Positions 17,100 through 25,723 are shown, counted from the stretch's first letter. The stretch is 64,000 nt of DNA from Naumannella cuiyingiana (GCF_013408305.1 NZ_JACBZS010000001.1:1922001-1986000); one strand, 5' to 3'. Made by a program: numbers and translations. The notes: a model not told the origin generated them from the letters alone.

Positions 17100-17165
17100 G
17101 GGCTCAGCGTAGGGCGCGGCCCGCTGCGGCGGGCGGCGGGCGGCCCGGCCGCTAGGGTTGGTCGG

Positions 17166-18698
17166 GTGAGTGATGCCCGTCCCCCGTCCGCGGCAGAACC
17201 CGTGGCGGCCGAGACCGATCTCCCCGAGCAGCTCCGGGTCCGGGCGGACAAGCGCGAGCGGCTGCTGGCCGACGGTGCCGAGGCCTATCCGGTCGACATC
17301 TCGCGTACCCACGCCCTGCGAGAGGTACGCCAGAAGTGGGGCCACCTGGCCGCCGGGGAGGAGACCGACGACGAGGTGACCGTCGCCGGACGGGTGGTGT
17401 TCATCCGCAATACCGGCAAGCTGTGCTTCGGCACGCTGCAGGACGGTTTCGACGCCGAGCATCCGGCCGAGCGGCTGCAGGTGATGTTGTCGCTGGCCGA
17501 GGTCGGGCAGGAGAGCCTCGACGCCTGGAAGAGCCTGGTCGATCTCGGTGATCATGTCGCGGTGACGGGCCGGGTGATCAGTTCCCGGCGCGGCGAGTTG
17601 TCGGTGATGGCGCGCAGTTGGCAGATGGCGTCGAAGGCGCTGCGACCGATGCCGGTGCTGCACAAGGAGCTCTCCGAGGAGACGCGGGTCCGGCAGCGTT
17701 ATGTTGATCTTGCGGTACGCGATACCGCGCGCGAGCTGTTGCAGACCCGGGCGGCGATCACCCGCAGCGTCCGGGAGACGCTGCATGCCGAGCGCTTCCT
17801 GGAGATCGAAACGCCCGTATTGCAGGCGATCCACGGCGGCGCGGCCGCCCGGCCCTTCCGTACCCATCTGAACGCCTTCGACGTGCCGATGACCTTGCGG
17901 ATCGCGCTGGAGCTCTATCTCAAGCGGGCGATGGTCGGCGGGGCGGACCGGGTCTATGAGATCGGCCGGATCTTCCGCAACGAGGGCGTCGATTCCACTC
18001 ACGCGCCGGAGTTCACGATGCTCGAGGCCTATCAGGCCTGGGGTGATCAGACGAGCATCGCCGAACTCACGAAGAAGATCATTCTCGACGCCGCCGATGT
18101 GGTCGGCCGGCGACAGATCGAGACCGCCGACGGCGTGATCGATCTTGACGGGGAGTGGCGCTGGCTGGGCGTCTACCCCGGGCTGTCGGAGCGGGTCGGG
18201 GTGGAGATCACCCCCGACACCACGGCCGAGGAGCTGCGCCGGATCGCCGATGATCATGACGTCGAGGTGGATCCGGCATGGGGCGCGGAGAAGCTGGTGG
18301 TGGAACTGTTCGGCGAGCTGGTCGAGCCCGATCTGGTGCAGCCGACCTTCGTGCACGACTATCCGCCGTCCGCGCAGCCGCTGGCCCGGCCGCACCGCAC
18401 CGACGACCGCCTGATCGAGGCGTGGGACCTGATCATCGGCGGCACCGAACGCGCGGGCGGCTTCTCCGAGCTGATCGACCCGGTGATCCAGCGCCAGCGG
18501 CTGACCGAGCAGTCGCTGGCCGCGGCCGCCGGCGACCCCGAAGCCATGCAGCTCGACGAGGACTTCCTCGCCGCGCTGGAGTTCGGCGCCCCGCCGATGG
18601 GCGGGGTGGGCGTCGGCATCGACCGGCTGGTGATGCTGTTCACCGGCGTCGGGATCCGCGAGACGATCCTCTTCCCGCTGCTCAAGCCCCAGCAGTAG
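17166..18698 (+). CDS. lysS: lysyl-tRNA synthetase (class II)
   Basis: The 510-residue protein has an N-terminal OB-fold (VTVAGRVVFIRNTGKLCFGTLQDG) and a class II catalytic domain with motif 2 (IFRNEGVDSTHAPEFTMLEAYQAW) and motif 3 (GVGIDRLVMLF). It charges tRNA-Lys. Some residues depart from most LysRS proteins: THAPEFT in place of THNPEFT, and AQPLAR plus GGTERAGGFSEL near the third motif, so specificity is best confirmed. TAGGGT at 17153-17158 is seven bases before the GTG start, pointing to a leaderless mRNA. Confidence 0.92.
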   Translation: MSDARPPSAAEPVAAETDLPEQLRVRADKRERLLADGAEAYPVDISRTHALREVRQKWGHLAAGEETDDEVTVAGRVVFIRNTGKLCFGTLQDGFDAEHPAERLQVMLSLAEVGQESLDAWKSLVDLGDHVAVTGRVISSRRGELSVMARSWQMASKALRPMPVLHKELSEETRVRQRYVDLAVRDTARELLQTRAAITRSVRETLHAERFLEIETPVLQAIHGGAAARPFRTHLNAFDVPMTLRIALELYLKRAMVGGADRVYEIGRIFRNEGVDSTHAPEFTMLEAYQAWGDQTSIAELTKKIILDAADVVGRRQIETADGVIDLDGEWRWLGVYPGLSERVGVEITPDTTAEELRRIADDHDVEVDPAWGAEKLVVELFGELVEPDLVQPTFVHDYPPSAQPLARPHRTDDRLIEAWDLIIGGTERAGGFSELIDPVIQRQRLTEQSLAAAAGDPEAMQLDEDFLAALEFGAPPMGGVGVGIDRLVMLFTGVGIRETILFPLLKPQQ

Positions 18699-18787
18699 GC
18701 AGCCGGGCGTGGTTCCGGCCACGGTCCCGGGGGTAGCGTGGTGCCGCGGGCCGCGCGCCCGCCAGATCCGTGAACCCGGGAGGGCCG

Positions 18788-19633
18788 ATGGACGACCGAT
18801 GGGTGCGATGCTGGCTGACCGACATGGACGGGGTGCTGGTGCACGAGCAGCACGCCATCCCCGGCGCGGCCGAGTTCATCGGCGAGCTGCAGCGCTGCGA
18901 GCGCGAGTACATGGTGCTGACCAACAACTCGATCTATTCCCCGCGCGACCTGCGCGCACGGTTGCACGCCTCCGGGATCGACCTGCCCGAGGACCGGATC
19001 TGGACCTCGGCGCTGGCCACCGCCCAGTTCCTGGCCGAGCAGTCGCGGTCCGCGGCCGATCGGGGCAGCGCGACCCGCGGCTCGGTCTATGTGATCGGCG
19101 AGTTCGGCCTCACCTCCGCGCTGCACGAGGCGGGCTTCGTCCTCGCCGAGCGTGACCCCGACTATGTGGTGCTGGGCGAGACGCGTACCTATTCGTTCAA
19201 CACCATCACCCACGCGATCCGGCTGGTCGACGCGGGCGCCCGGTTCATCGCCACCAATCCCGACGCGACCGGGCCGAGCAAGGACGGACCGCTGCCCGCG
19301 ACGGGGTCGGTCGCGGCGCTGATCACCCGCGCGACGGGTGTGGAACCCTATTACGTCGGCAAACCCAATCCGCTGATGATGCGTTCGGCAATGAACACGA
19401 TCGATGCCCATTCGGAGAGCACGGTGATGATCGGGGACCGGATGGACACCGACATCCTGTCCGGAATCGAGGCGGGGCTGCGCAGCATCCTGGTGCTCAC
19501 CGGATCCACCCGCCGGGACCAGATCGAGCGCTACCCCTACCAGCCCACCCGGGTGGTCGACTCGATCGCCGAGGTGGTGCCGCTGATCGAGCAGTTGATG
19601 GCGCCCGATCCGGGCGAGCTGGACGCGAACTGA
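18788..19633 (+). CDS. HAD-IIA family hydrolase (NagD-like phosphatase)
   Basis: The 281-residue protein has HAD motif I as LTDMDGVLVHE, a TNNS motif in VLTNNSIYSPRDLRARL, a large IIA-type cap in the middle, and ESTVMIGDRMDTDILSGIEAGL as motif IV. NagD-like proteins dephosphorylate nucleotides or sugar phosphates. The ATG at 18788 has GGGAGG seven bases upstream and is preferred over an earlier in-frame methionine. A TAGCGT hexamer about 50 bases upstream is a possible -10. Confidence 0.9.
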   Translation: MDDRWVRCWLTDMDGVLVHEQHAIPGAAEFIGELQRCEREYMVLTNNSIYSPRDLRARLHASGIDLPEDRIWTSALATAQFLAEQSRSAADRGSATRGSVYVIGEFGLTSALHEAGFVLAERDPDYVVLGETRTYSFNTITHAIRLVDAGARFIATNPDATGPSKDGPLPATGSVAALITRATGVEPYYVGKPNPLMMRSAMNTIDAHSESTVMIGDRMDTDILSGIEAGLRSILVLTGSTRRDQIERYPYQPTRVVDSIAEVVPLIEQLMAPDPGELDAN

Positions 19634-19644
19634 GCGGGGTCAGC

Positions 19645-19686
19645 TCACTTCCGCTGCGCGGCGATTCACTTCCACTGCGTGGCGAT
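19645..19686. repeat. imperfect 21-bp tandem repeat at the end of crgA
   Basis: TCACTTCCGCTGCGCGGCGA and TCACTTCCACTGCGTGGCGA are adjacent, differing at two bases over 20. On the minus strand this duplicates the last codons and stop of crgA. It looks like a small local duplication that does not alter the protein. Confidence 0.75.
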
Positions 19687-19953
19687 GCCCAAGGAGACCG
19701 CCATCAGGCCGATCCCGATCAGGTAGTTCCAGTTGCCCAGGTCCCGCATGAACGGGATGTAGTCCCGCGCCAGGTTGAACACCACGATCCACGCCACACC
19801 GAGCAGGCCGGTGGCGATGAAGGTGGGCGGCACCCACCGTCGGCCGGCGCCGGGCGCCTTGGCCTGCCGGTCCTTGCGCGCGGCGACCGTCTTCTTGTTC
19901 TCCGCGACCTTCTTCTTCTCCGCCGCGGCCTTGCGTACCTTGGGTTCGGGCAA
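19666..19953 (-). CDS. crgA: cell division protein CrgA
   Basis: The 95-residue protein has a basic N-terminal half (PEPKVRKAAAEKKKVAENKK) and two transmembrane segments, FIATGLLGVAWIVVFNLA and WNYLIGIGLMAVSLGIA. CrgA is a small septum-associated protein of actinobacteria that links FtsZ assembly with peptidoglycan synthesis. A TTG start is preceded by a strong AAGGAGGAG site. GTGACC and TACGCT about 50 bases upstream with 17-base spacing form a credible promoter. An imperfect 21-bp copy of its last seven codons follows the stop. Confidence 0.93.
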   Translation of the reverse strand: MPEPKVRKAAAEKKKVAENKKTVAARKDRQAKAPGAGRRWVPPTFIATGLLGVAWIVVFNLARDYIPFMRDLGNWNYLIGIGLMAVSLGIATQWK

Positions 19954-20068
19954 CGCTCCTCCTTGTGCTGCGCTGTAGCGTAGTTGAACACTGCTTCGCG
20001 GTCACACCGCGAGCGATCGACGCCGGCCCGCACGCGGGGAGCCCACGCCGAGGAAACAGGAGGCCGCC

Positions 20069-20821
20069 GTGGCAGCGCAGGACTGGAGCGGCCCGGGCCC
20101 GGACCCGGCCGTTCCGCGCTCCCGGCGCGCGGTGGCCGTCACGGCGGTGGTCTTCGCGGTCTGCGGGCTGATGATCTCGGTATCGGCGGTGAATGCCCGG
20201 GGCACGGATCTGCGGCCCGACCGGCAGACCGACCTGATCGGCCTGATCACCGAGCAGTCGGCGCGCAACGACGAGCTGCGCAGCCGGGTCGCCGCCACCC
20301 GCGCGGAGGTCGACCAGCTCGCCGCCCGCAGCGGGGAGGATCCCGCGCGCGGCGAGCGGCTGGCCGCGCTGGAGTTGGCGGCGGCGATGACGCCGGTCGA
20401 GGGCCCCGCGGTGACGGTCACGCTGACCGATGCTCCGCGCGAGCTCAAGCCGCCCGGGGTCTCCGACGACGCGCTGGTCGTCCACCAACAAGACATCCAG
20501 GCGGTCGCGAACGCGCTGTGGTCCGGCGGCGCTGAGGCGATGACCATCCAGGGAGTACGCGTCATCTCCACCACCGGGATCAAATGCGTCGGCAATACCG
20601 TGGTCCTGCACGGACGGCCCTATGCGCCGCCGTATGTGATCACCGCCATCGGCGATCCCGAGCGCCTGCGGGCGGCGCTGGCCGACAGCGACGCGATCCG
20701 GATCTATCGGCAGTACGTGGATGCGTACCAACTGGGCTACGCCGAGCGCACCGACGGCCAGGTCCGGATGCCCGGCCACGAGGGCTCGGCCGACCTCGCC
20801 TATGCCCGCCAGCCGCGCTGA
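20069..20821 (+). CDS. DUF881 family membrane-anchored protein
   Basis: The 250-residue protein has one N-terminal transmembrane segment (about 20-40) and a coiled coil with LIGLITEQSARNDELRSRVAATRAEVDQLAA. The DUF881 domain follows, with GPAVTVTLTDAP, VHQQDIQAVANALWSGGAEAMTIQGVRVIS and the GNTVVLHGRPYAPPYVI segment. The family is conserved near crgA and pabA/trpG in actinobacteria and may act in division or the envelope; the role is unproved. GTG at 20069 follows a GGAGG site. Confidence 0.9.
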   Translation: MAAQDWSGPGPDPAVPRSRRAVAVTAVVFAVCGLMISVSAVNARGTDLRPDRQTDLIGLITEQSARNDELRSRVAATRAEVDQLAARSGEDPARGERLAALELAAAMTPVEGPAVTVTLTDAPRELKPPGVSDDALVVHQQDIQAVANALWSGGAEAMTIQGVRVISTTGIKCVGNTVVLHGRPYAPPYVITAIGDPERLRAALADSDAIRIYRQYVDAYQLGYAERTDGQVRMPGHEGSADLAYARQPR

Positions 20822-20849
20822 CCGACGGACGCAGTGGCAGGATTGGCCC

Positions 20850-21482
20850 ATGCCCGCCCGCATCCTCGTCGTGGACAACTACGACTCGTTCGTCTACAAC
20901 CTCGTCCAGTACCTCGGCCAGCTCGGCGCCCGGGCCACGGTCTGGCGCAATGACGACGAGCGGTTGGCCGGTGACCTCGCGGCGGAGTTCGACGGGATCC
21001 TGCTCTCGCCCGGGCCCGGTACGCCCGAGCGGGCCGGCGCGTCCATCGAGTTGATCAAGGGCTGGGGTGACCGGCTGCCGATCTTCGGGGTCTGCCTCGG
21101 CCTGCAGGCGATCGCGGTGGCCCACGGCGGCACCGTCGACCGGGCGCCCGAGCTGCTGCACGGCAAGACGTCGGTGATCAATCACGACGGACGCGGGGTG
21201 TTCGCCGGGCTGCCGCAGGGTCTGACGGTGACGCGTTATCACTCGTTGGCGCTGCTGCCGCCGACCCTGCCGCCGGTGCTGGAGGTCAGCGCGCGTACCG
21301 ACTCCGGCGTGATCATGGCGATCCGCCACCGCGAGTTGCCCGTCGAGGCCGTGCAGTACCACCCCGAGTCGGTGCTCACCGAGGGCGGCTACCAGGTGCT
21401 CGCCAACTGGCTGGCGGCCTGCGGCGACCCCGGCGCGCCCGAGCGGGCCCGCGATCTGCGGCCGCTGATCGCAGCCGGCTGA
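20850..21482 (+). CDS. pabA: glutamine amidotransferase of anthranilate/aminodeoxychorismate synthase
   Basis: The 210-residue protein begins with ILVVDNYDSFVYNLVQYL and has the class I amidotransferase Cys in GVCLGLQAIAVAHGG and the His-Glu pair in VQYHPESVLTEGG. It releases ammonia from glutamine for 4-amino-4-deoxychorismate or anthranilate synthesis. In this neighbourhood (crgA and the serine-threonine kinase cluster) actinobacterial copies are usually annotated trpG or pabA, and one subunit often serves both. CAGGAT lies six bases before the ATG. Confidence 0.92.
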   Translation: MPARILVVDNYDSFVYNLVQYLGQLGARATVWRNDDERLAGDLAAEFDGILLSPGPGTPERAGASIELIKGWGDRLPIFGVCLGLQAIAVAHGGTVDRAPELLHGKTSVINHDGRGVFAGLPQGLTVTRYHSLALLPPTLPPVLEVSARTDSGVIMAIRHRELPVEAVQYHPESVLTEGGYQVLANWLAACGDPGAPERARDLRPLIAAG

Positions 21483-21499
21483 ACCGCGGCCGACGGCGA

Positions 21500-21934
21500 T
21501 CAGCCCTGCGCGAAGGCCTGGCCGGCGGCCAGCGCCTCGCCGAGCACGCCGCCGCCCGGGGCATGGGCGACCTCCCAGTGATAGCCCGCCGGATCGACGA
21601 AATAGCCCGAGTAGCCGCCCCAGTCCCGGCGCTGTCCGGGCTGCACCGTCAGGGCACCGGCGGCCCGGGCGCGGTCGAGCACGGTATCCACCTCGGCGTC
21701 GCTGCCGACATTGTGGGCGAGCGTGATCGGCGCGAGGCCGCGGGCGGGTTCGCCGACCTCGGCGACGAAGGACTCCCGGTCCCACAGCGACAGCACGAGC
21801 GACGGCCCGACGCGCAGGAAGAGGACATCCTCCACGTCCAGGGCCGCCGCCCAGCCGAGCCCGTCGACGAAGAATCGGCGCATCGCCGCGCGATCCTCGA
21901 CCGCGAGGGTGATCACGGTGATGTATTGCTCCAT
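21500..21934 (-). CDS. VOC family (glyoxalase/bleomycin-resistance-like) protein
   Basis: The 144-residue protein has paired VOC betaalphabetabetabeta modules. The first begins QYITVITLAVEDRAAMRRFFVDGLGW and the second ends DWGGYSGYFVDPAGYHWEVAH. The Glu and His pattern typical of metal-binding VOC enzymes is only partly visible, so the activity is unknown. The start at 21934 is preferred because it begins directly at the first beta strand; a longer in-frame start exists. It converges with pabA. Confidence 0.82.
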   Translation of the reverse strand: MEQYITVITLAVEDRAAMRRFFVDGLGWAAALDVEDVLFLRVGPSLVLSLWDRESFVAEVGEPARGLAPITLAHNVGSDAEVDTVLDRARAAGALTVQPGQRRDWGGYSGYFVDPAGYHWEVAHAPGGGVLGEALAAGQAFAQG

Positions 21935-21985
21935 GCCCGTCAGCTTCGCACCCGGTGCCGACATGCGGGTGCCGCGTCCCCCTCC

Positions 21986-22070
21986 AGCCGCGAGCCGAAC
22001 CGGCACCCGCGAGCTGAATCGGCAGCCGCGGGCGTTACTTGGTTCGCGGGTGCCGGTTGGGTTCGCGGAT
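21986..22070. repeat. dispersed palindromic repeat, copy A
   Basis: An 83-bp palindromic element has its left arm at 21988-22013 and its right arm at 22043-22068; the right arm contains CGCGGGTGCCGGTTGGGTTC. Two shorter relatives lie at 23524-23588 and 23606-23669. It sits between the VOC gene start and the XRE regulator end. Confidence 0.75.
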
Positions 22071-22096
22071 TGGGCGGCGCCGGGAGCCGGGTCGGC

Positions 22097-22300
22097 TCAA
22101 CCGGCGGCGCCGGGATCGGTGAATATCTGCTCGATGGGTCGGGCGAAGACGCGGCTGATGGCGAAAGCGAGCGGCAGGCTGGGGTCATAGCGGCCCTTCT
22201 CCAGGGAGTTGACCGTCTGCCGCGAGACGCCGAGCGCGGCGGCCAGATCGGCCTGGGTCCAGCCGCGTTCGGCCCGCAGGTCCTTGATCGCATTCTCCAT
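22097..22300 (-). CDS. XRE family helix-turn-helix regulator
   Basis: The 67-residue protein is almost entirely one helix-turn-helix: RGWTQADLAAALGVSRQTVNSLEKGRYDPSLPLA. It is typical of short XRE regulators such as YozG that sit directly after a small membrane protein gene on the same strand. The upstream membrane-protein stop is nine bases from this start, so the two likely form one operon and the regulator may control its membrane partner. Confidence 0.9.
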   Translation of the reverse strand: MENAIKDLRAERGWTQADLAAALGVSRQTVNSLEKGRYDPSLPLAFAISRVFARPIEQIFTDPGAAG

Positions 22301-22309
22301 CGTGGCGGC

Positions 22310-22675
22310 CTAGTAGCGCCGGCCAGCGACGAACCGACCGATCAGCCAGCCAGCGGCATAGACCGGCCAGACGAGAAGCCACGAGACCTGCGGGGCTCCG
22401 GCGATCTGCAACAACCCGTAGCCGAAGGTGGCCAGCGATCCGATCGCGAACCCGATCGCCATCCCCTCCACCGCGATCCGGCCCTGGAGTTCGTCGGCCT
22501 CGCGGATCCAACGGATGACGGCCCAGGCGACGGCGACCAGCGCCGGCAGCGGGAGCAGCATCACGACCCAGCGCAGGACGCCGGAGGTCTGGCCGAGCAG
22601 CGCCATCGCCGTTGCCAACAGGACGGCATAGGCCAGCAGGCCCAGGATCAGATGCCGAACGTAGCGCCGTGTCAT
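22310..22675 (-). CDS. small multi-pass membrane protein paired with an XRE regulator
   Basis: The 121-residue protein has about four transmembrane segments (residues 8-26, 37-55, 68-86 and 96-116). A polar loop, IREADELQGRIAVEGMA, lies between the second and third and is diagnostic of the small family that partners XRE regulators. The function is unknown. TAGCCT lies about eight bases before the ATG, so the operon may be leaderless. Confidence 0.8.
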   Translation of the reverse strand: MTRRYVRHLILGLLAYAVLLATAMALLGQTSGVLRWVVMLLPLPALVAVAWAVIRWIREADELQGRIAVEGMAIGFAIGSLATFGYGLLQIAGAPQVSWLLVWPVYAAGWLIGRFVAGRRY

Positions 22676-22694
22676 GATCGCCGAGGCTACCGGC

Positions 22695-23465
22695 TCAGGA
22701 CAGCGCCAACGCCAGCGTCGGCAGACCCAGGCCGAGGATGTCCAGCAACCAGTGCGCGATGATCAACGGCCACAACCGGCGCCGCCACAACAGCAGTCCC
22801 CCGAACAGCAGGCCGGCGCCGAAGGTGGCGATCAACTTCGACGCGACCGCGTCCGCGCCGCCGCCCAGCACGAGCGGAGCATGCTGCAGGGCGAAGAAGG
22901 CCGCCACGACGATCAGCGCGGCCGGCGTACCGAATCGACGCGTGAGCTGGTCCTGGCCGATTCCATAGGTCAGGCGCTCGGCGGTGGCGATGGTCAGCGG
23001 CGCGATCATGGCGCCGATTCCGACCCACAGCGGGACCTGGGGCAGCCCGCCGGTCGGTGCGGGCGGTGCTCCGCCGTAGACGATCAGGTTGCCGGCGAAG
23101 GTTGCCGCGAGGAAGCCCGCCAACATGATCAGCCCGAGCAGCAGGCCCCAACCCAGATCGGCTGGCCGGAACCGGCCGAGTACCTCGCGGATCGACCCGC
23201 CGCGCCGGTGCAGCAGGTACGCCACCGCGCCGATGGTCACCAGGTCCGGAATGATCAACAGCGCGTTCAGGTAGATCTGGCTGCCCGGCCAGGCCTGCGG
23301 CAGTGCCGCGAACAGGCCGACGTCGAGGAGCAGGAAGAGTGCCGTACGCATGAACAGCAGCGCGGCAATCAGACCGAGCGGCCACAGGGGCAAGTGGTCC
23401 AGCGCCGAGAGGGGGCCGGCGTGCCGGGCGGTGGTGCGAGGACCGATGGAAAGGCTGCTTGACAT
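22695..23465 (-). CDS. CPBP family membrane protein (putative intramembrane protease, motif 1 degenerate)
   Basis: This protein of about 256 residues has roughly seven or eight transmembrane segments. It carries CPBP motif 2 as FFALQHAP and motif 3 as HWLLDILG. The first motif, usually EExxxR, appears as AERLTYG, so one catalytic Glu is changed; the protein may be inactive or divergent. A near-consensus promoter (TTGACA, 17-base spacer, TACGTT) lies only six bases before the ATG at 23465, so the transcript is predicted leaderless and the more upstream TTG is not used. Confidence 0.82.
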   Translation of the reverse strand: MSSSLSIGPRTTARHAGPLSALDHLPLWPLGLIAALLFMRTALFLLLDVGLFAALPQAWPGSQIYLNALLIIPDLVTIGAVAYLLHRRGGSIREVLGRFRPADLGWGLLLGLIMLAGFLAATFAGNLIVYGGAPPAPTGGLPQVPLWVGIGAMIAPLTIATAERLTYGIGQDQLTRRFGTPAALIVVAAFFALQHAPLVLGGGADAVASKLIATFGAGLLFGGLLLWRRRLWPLIIAHWLLDILGLGLPTLALALS

Positions 23466-23471
23466 ACGGCT

Positions 23472-23500
23472 AACGTAAAGCGTCCTTGTCCTAGTGTCAA
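23472..23500 (-). promoter_or_regulatory. near-consensus leaderless promoter for the CPBP gene
   Basis: Read on the minus strand: TTGACA (23500-23495), 17 bases, TACGTT (23477-23472), then six bases to the ATG. This is the best sigma-A-type promoter in the window and predicts transcription starting at or next to the start codon. Confidence 0.75.
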
Positions 23501-23523
23501 GCAACTTTGACAACCGGACGCAC

Positions 23524-23588
23524 AGCCGCGAGGTGAACCGGCAGCCGCGAAGGTTACTCGGTTCGCGGGTGCCGATTGGGTTCGCGGA
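23524..23588. repeat. dispersed palindromic repeat, copy B
   Basis: Starts AGCCGCGAGGTGAACCGGCA and ends GATTGGGTTCGCGG. It closely resembles copy C 17 bases away and the right part of copy A. It lies upstream of the CPBP promoter. Confidence 0.75.
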
Positions 23589-23605
23589 TCAGGGTTCCTC
23601 GAGGC

Positions 23606-23669
23606 AGCCGCGAGGTGAACCGGCAGCCGCGGGCGTTGCTCCGCTCGCGGGTGCCGGTTGGGTTCGCGG
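23606..23669. repeat. dispersed palindromic repeat, copy C
   Basis: The 64-bp element opens with the same 20 bases as copy B and closes with GGTTGGGTTCGCGG, as in copy A. The remaining DNA to 23787 contains no gene and only G-rich short repeats; it precedes the end of pknB. Confidence 0.75.
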
Positions 23670-23787
23670 TTGGGGGTGGGTCAGGGCGATTGGGGGTAGG
23701 TCAGGGCACCGGACGGGAATCCGCTTCCGGCGTACCCCTCCCGACGCACCTTTCCCCGGCCTATCCCCTGCCGGCTATTCGCTCCGA

Positions 23788-25650
23788 CTACTCGGTCGGC
23801 TCGGAGGTGGGCGGGCCGGCGGAACCGGTCGGTTCCGGCTCGCTCGGTTCGTCGGACTCGCTGGGCGAGGGGTCCGGGGCCTGGTCGGTCGGCTGGGTCG
23901 GCTGCGGCGCCTCGGCCCGCCAGACGGTGACGGTGTCCCCGCGCTTGGCGGACTTGCCCGCCCCGGGGTCGCTGCGGGTGACCAGGCCCGGGGGCTGATC
24001 ACTCGTCGTCTCCGTCTGCCAGTCGATCCGCAGGTCGAGATCGCGGGCATCGGCCTCGACCCGCTCGCGCGTGCTGCCCACCCAGTTCGGGATCTCGACC
24101 GAGCCGCTGGAGTAGCGCAGCGTGACCGAGTCCGAGACCGGTACCGACTGGCCGGAGGCCGGGGAGACGCTGAGCACCTCGTTCTCCGGGGCATCGCTGG
24201 AGTCGTCGGCCTCCTCGCTGATGTTGCTGAAACCGGCGTCCTCCAGCGCCTTGCGGGCCTCGTCGCGGCTGGAGCCGACCAGGCCGGCAGGGATCTCGGC
24301 CTTCTCCGGGCCCTCGTTCACGGTCAGCGTGACGGTGCTGCCCGGGTTCACCATCGTGCCCTCGGGCGGATCCTGGCCGATCACCCGGCCGACGGTGTTG
24401 TCATCGGCGCCGCGTTCGGTCTCGATCCGCGAGTTCAGGCCGACATTGCGCAGTTGGGCCTCCGCGGCCTGCGGGGTGAAGTCGTTCAGCGCGGGCACTG
24501 CGACCTGGGCCGGAGCCGGCGCCGGCCGCAGCAGGAAATAGCCAGCGACCAGCCCGGCCAGGACCAGGGCGGCGAGGATGCCGATGATGATCGGCACCCG
24601 GCGCGACTTCTTCGGCTCCTCCTCGTCCTCCACGGTCTCGGTCTCGACAACCGCCGGGTTCAGTCGGGTCGCGTCGGCGTCGGGGGCCGGGCTCGGCGCC
24701 GGCAGCACCGCCGTCGCACCCTCCCCGGCCAGCACCCGGCTGATGTCGTCGCGCATCTCCCGCGCGTCCTGGTAGCGGTCCGCCGGGTCCTTCGACAGCG
24801 CCTTCAGCGTGATCGTGTCCACATCGGGGGTCACCAGCGGATCGAACTGGCTCGGCGGCACCGGCTGCTCCCGCACGTGCTGGTACGCCACGGAGACCGG
24901 CGAGTCACCGATGAACGGCGGCCGCCCGGTCAACAACTCGTACAGCACGCAGCCGGCCGAGTAGATGTCGGAGCGGTTGTCGACGGTCTCGCCGCGCGCC
25001 TGCTCCGGCGACAGGTACTGCGCCGTGCCGATCACCGCCGCGGTCTGCGTCATCGTCGCCGAGGTGTCGGCGACCGCCCGCGCGATGCCGAAGTCCATCA
25101 CCTTGACCTGGCCGGTCGGCGTCAGCATCACATTGGCCGGCTTGATGTCGCGGTGCACGATCCCGTTCTTGTGGGAGTACGCCAAGGCATCCAGCACGCC
25201 CTGGGTGATCTCCAGCGCGCGCTCGGGCAAGATCTTGCGGTCGTCGCGCAGGATGTCGCGCAGGGTCTGTCCCTCGACCAGCTCCATCACGATGTAGGGC
25301 ACGGCGACGCCGTCGGCGTTCAGCTCCTCCCCGGTGTCGTAGACCGACACGATGTTGGGGTGGTTGAGCCCGGCCGCCGACTGCGCCTCGCGCCGGAACC
25401 GCGCCTGGAAGGTCGGGTCCGTGGCGAGATCGCTGCGCAACTGCTTCACCGCCACCGGCCGGCCGAGGCGGGTGTCGTAGGCCTGGCGTACCTCCGCCAT
25501 GCCTCCGCGACCGAGCAACCCGCCGACCTCGTAGCGACCCCCGAGCAGCGGGCCGGAGGCGGCGGCCCGGCGCGGGGTCGTCGCATCGTCCGGGCCCGTG
25601 CCGCCGATCGGGCGGGTCGGTTGCTCGTCGAAATTGTTCGTCTCGTCCAT
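23788..25650 (-). CDS. pknB: serine/threonine protein kinase PknB with PASTA repeats
   Basis: The 620-residue protein has a cytoplasmic kinase domain with the glycine loop GRGGMAEV, Lys69 in AVK, HRDIKPAN at 166-173 and DFG at 186-188. A juxtamembrane linker, one transmembrane helix (about 355-380), three extracellular PASTA domains and a Ser/Pro/Glu-rich tail follow. PknB senses muropeptides or lipid II and phosphorylates FHA and growth proteins. ATG at 25650 has GGAG five bases upstream. It is the last gene of the leftward division operon; the paralogous pknA usually found here is absent. Confidence 0.96.
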   Translation of the reverse strand: MDETNNFDEQPTRPIGGTGPDDATTPRRAAASGPLLGGRYEVGGLLGRGGMAEVRQAYDTRLGRPVAVKQLRSDLATDPTFQARFRREAQSAAGLNHPNIVSVYDTGEELNADGVAVPYIVMELVEGQTLRDILRDDRKILPERALEITQGVLDALAYSHKNGIVHRDIKPANVMLTPTGQVKVMDFGIARAVADTSATMTQTAAVIGTAQYLSPEQARGETVDNRSDIYSAGCVLYELLTGRPPFIGDSPVSVAYQHVREQPVPPSQFDPLVTPDVDTITLKALSKDPADRYQDAREMRDDISRVLAGEGATAVLPAPSPAPDADATRLNPAVVETETVEDEEEPKKSRRVPIIIGILAALVLAGLVAGYFLLRPAPAPAQVAVPALNDFTPQAAEAQLRNVGLNSRIETERGADDNTVGRVIGQDPPEGTMVNPGSTVTLTVNEGPEKAEIPAGLVGSSRDEARKALEDAGFSNISEEADDSSDAPENEVLSVSPASGQSVPVSDSVTLRYSSGSVEIPNWVGSTRERVEADARDLDLRIDWQTETTSDQPPGLVTRSDPGAGKSAKRGDTVTVWRAEAPQPTQPTDQAPDPSPSESDEPSEPEPTGSAGPPTSEPTE

Positions 25651-25723
25651 GTTCACTCCACTGAGTCCGCACAGCCGGGGGACATCGCCGGGGATGGGCC
25701 CATCGCCCGGGAAAGCTTCGAGG

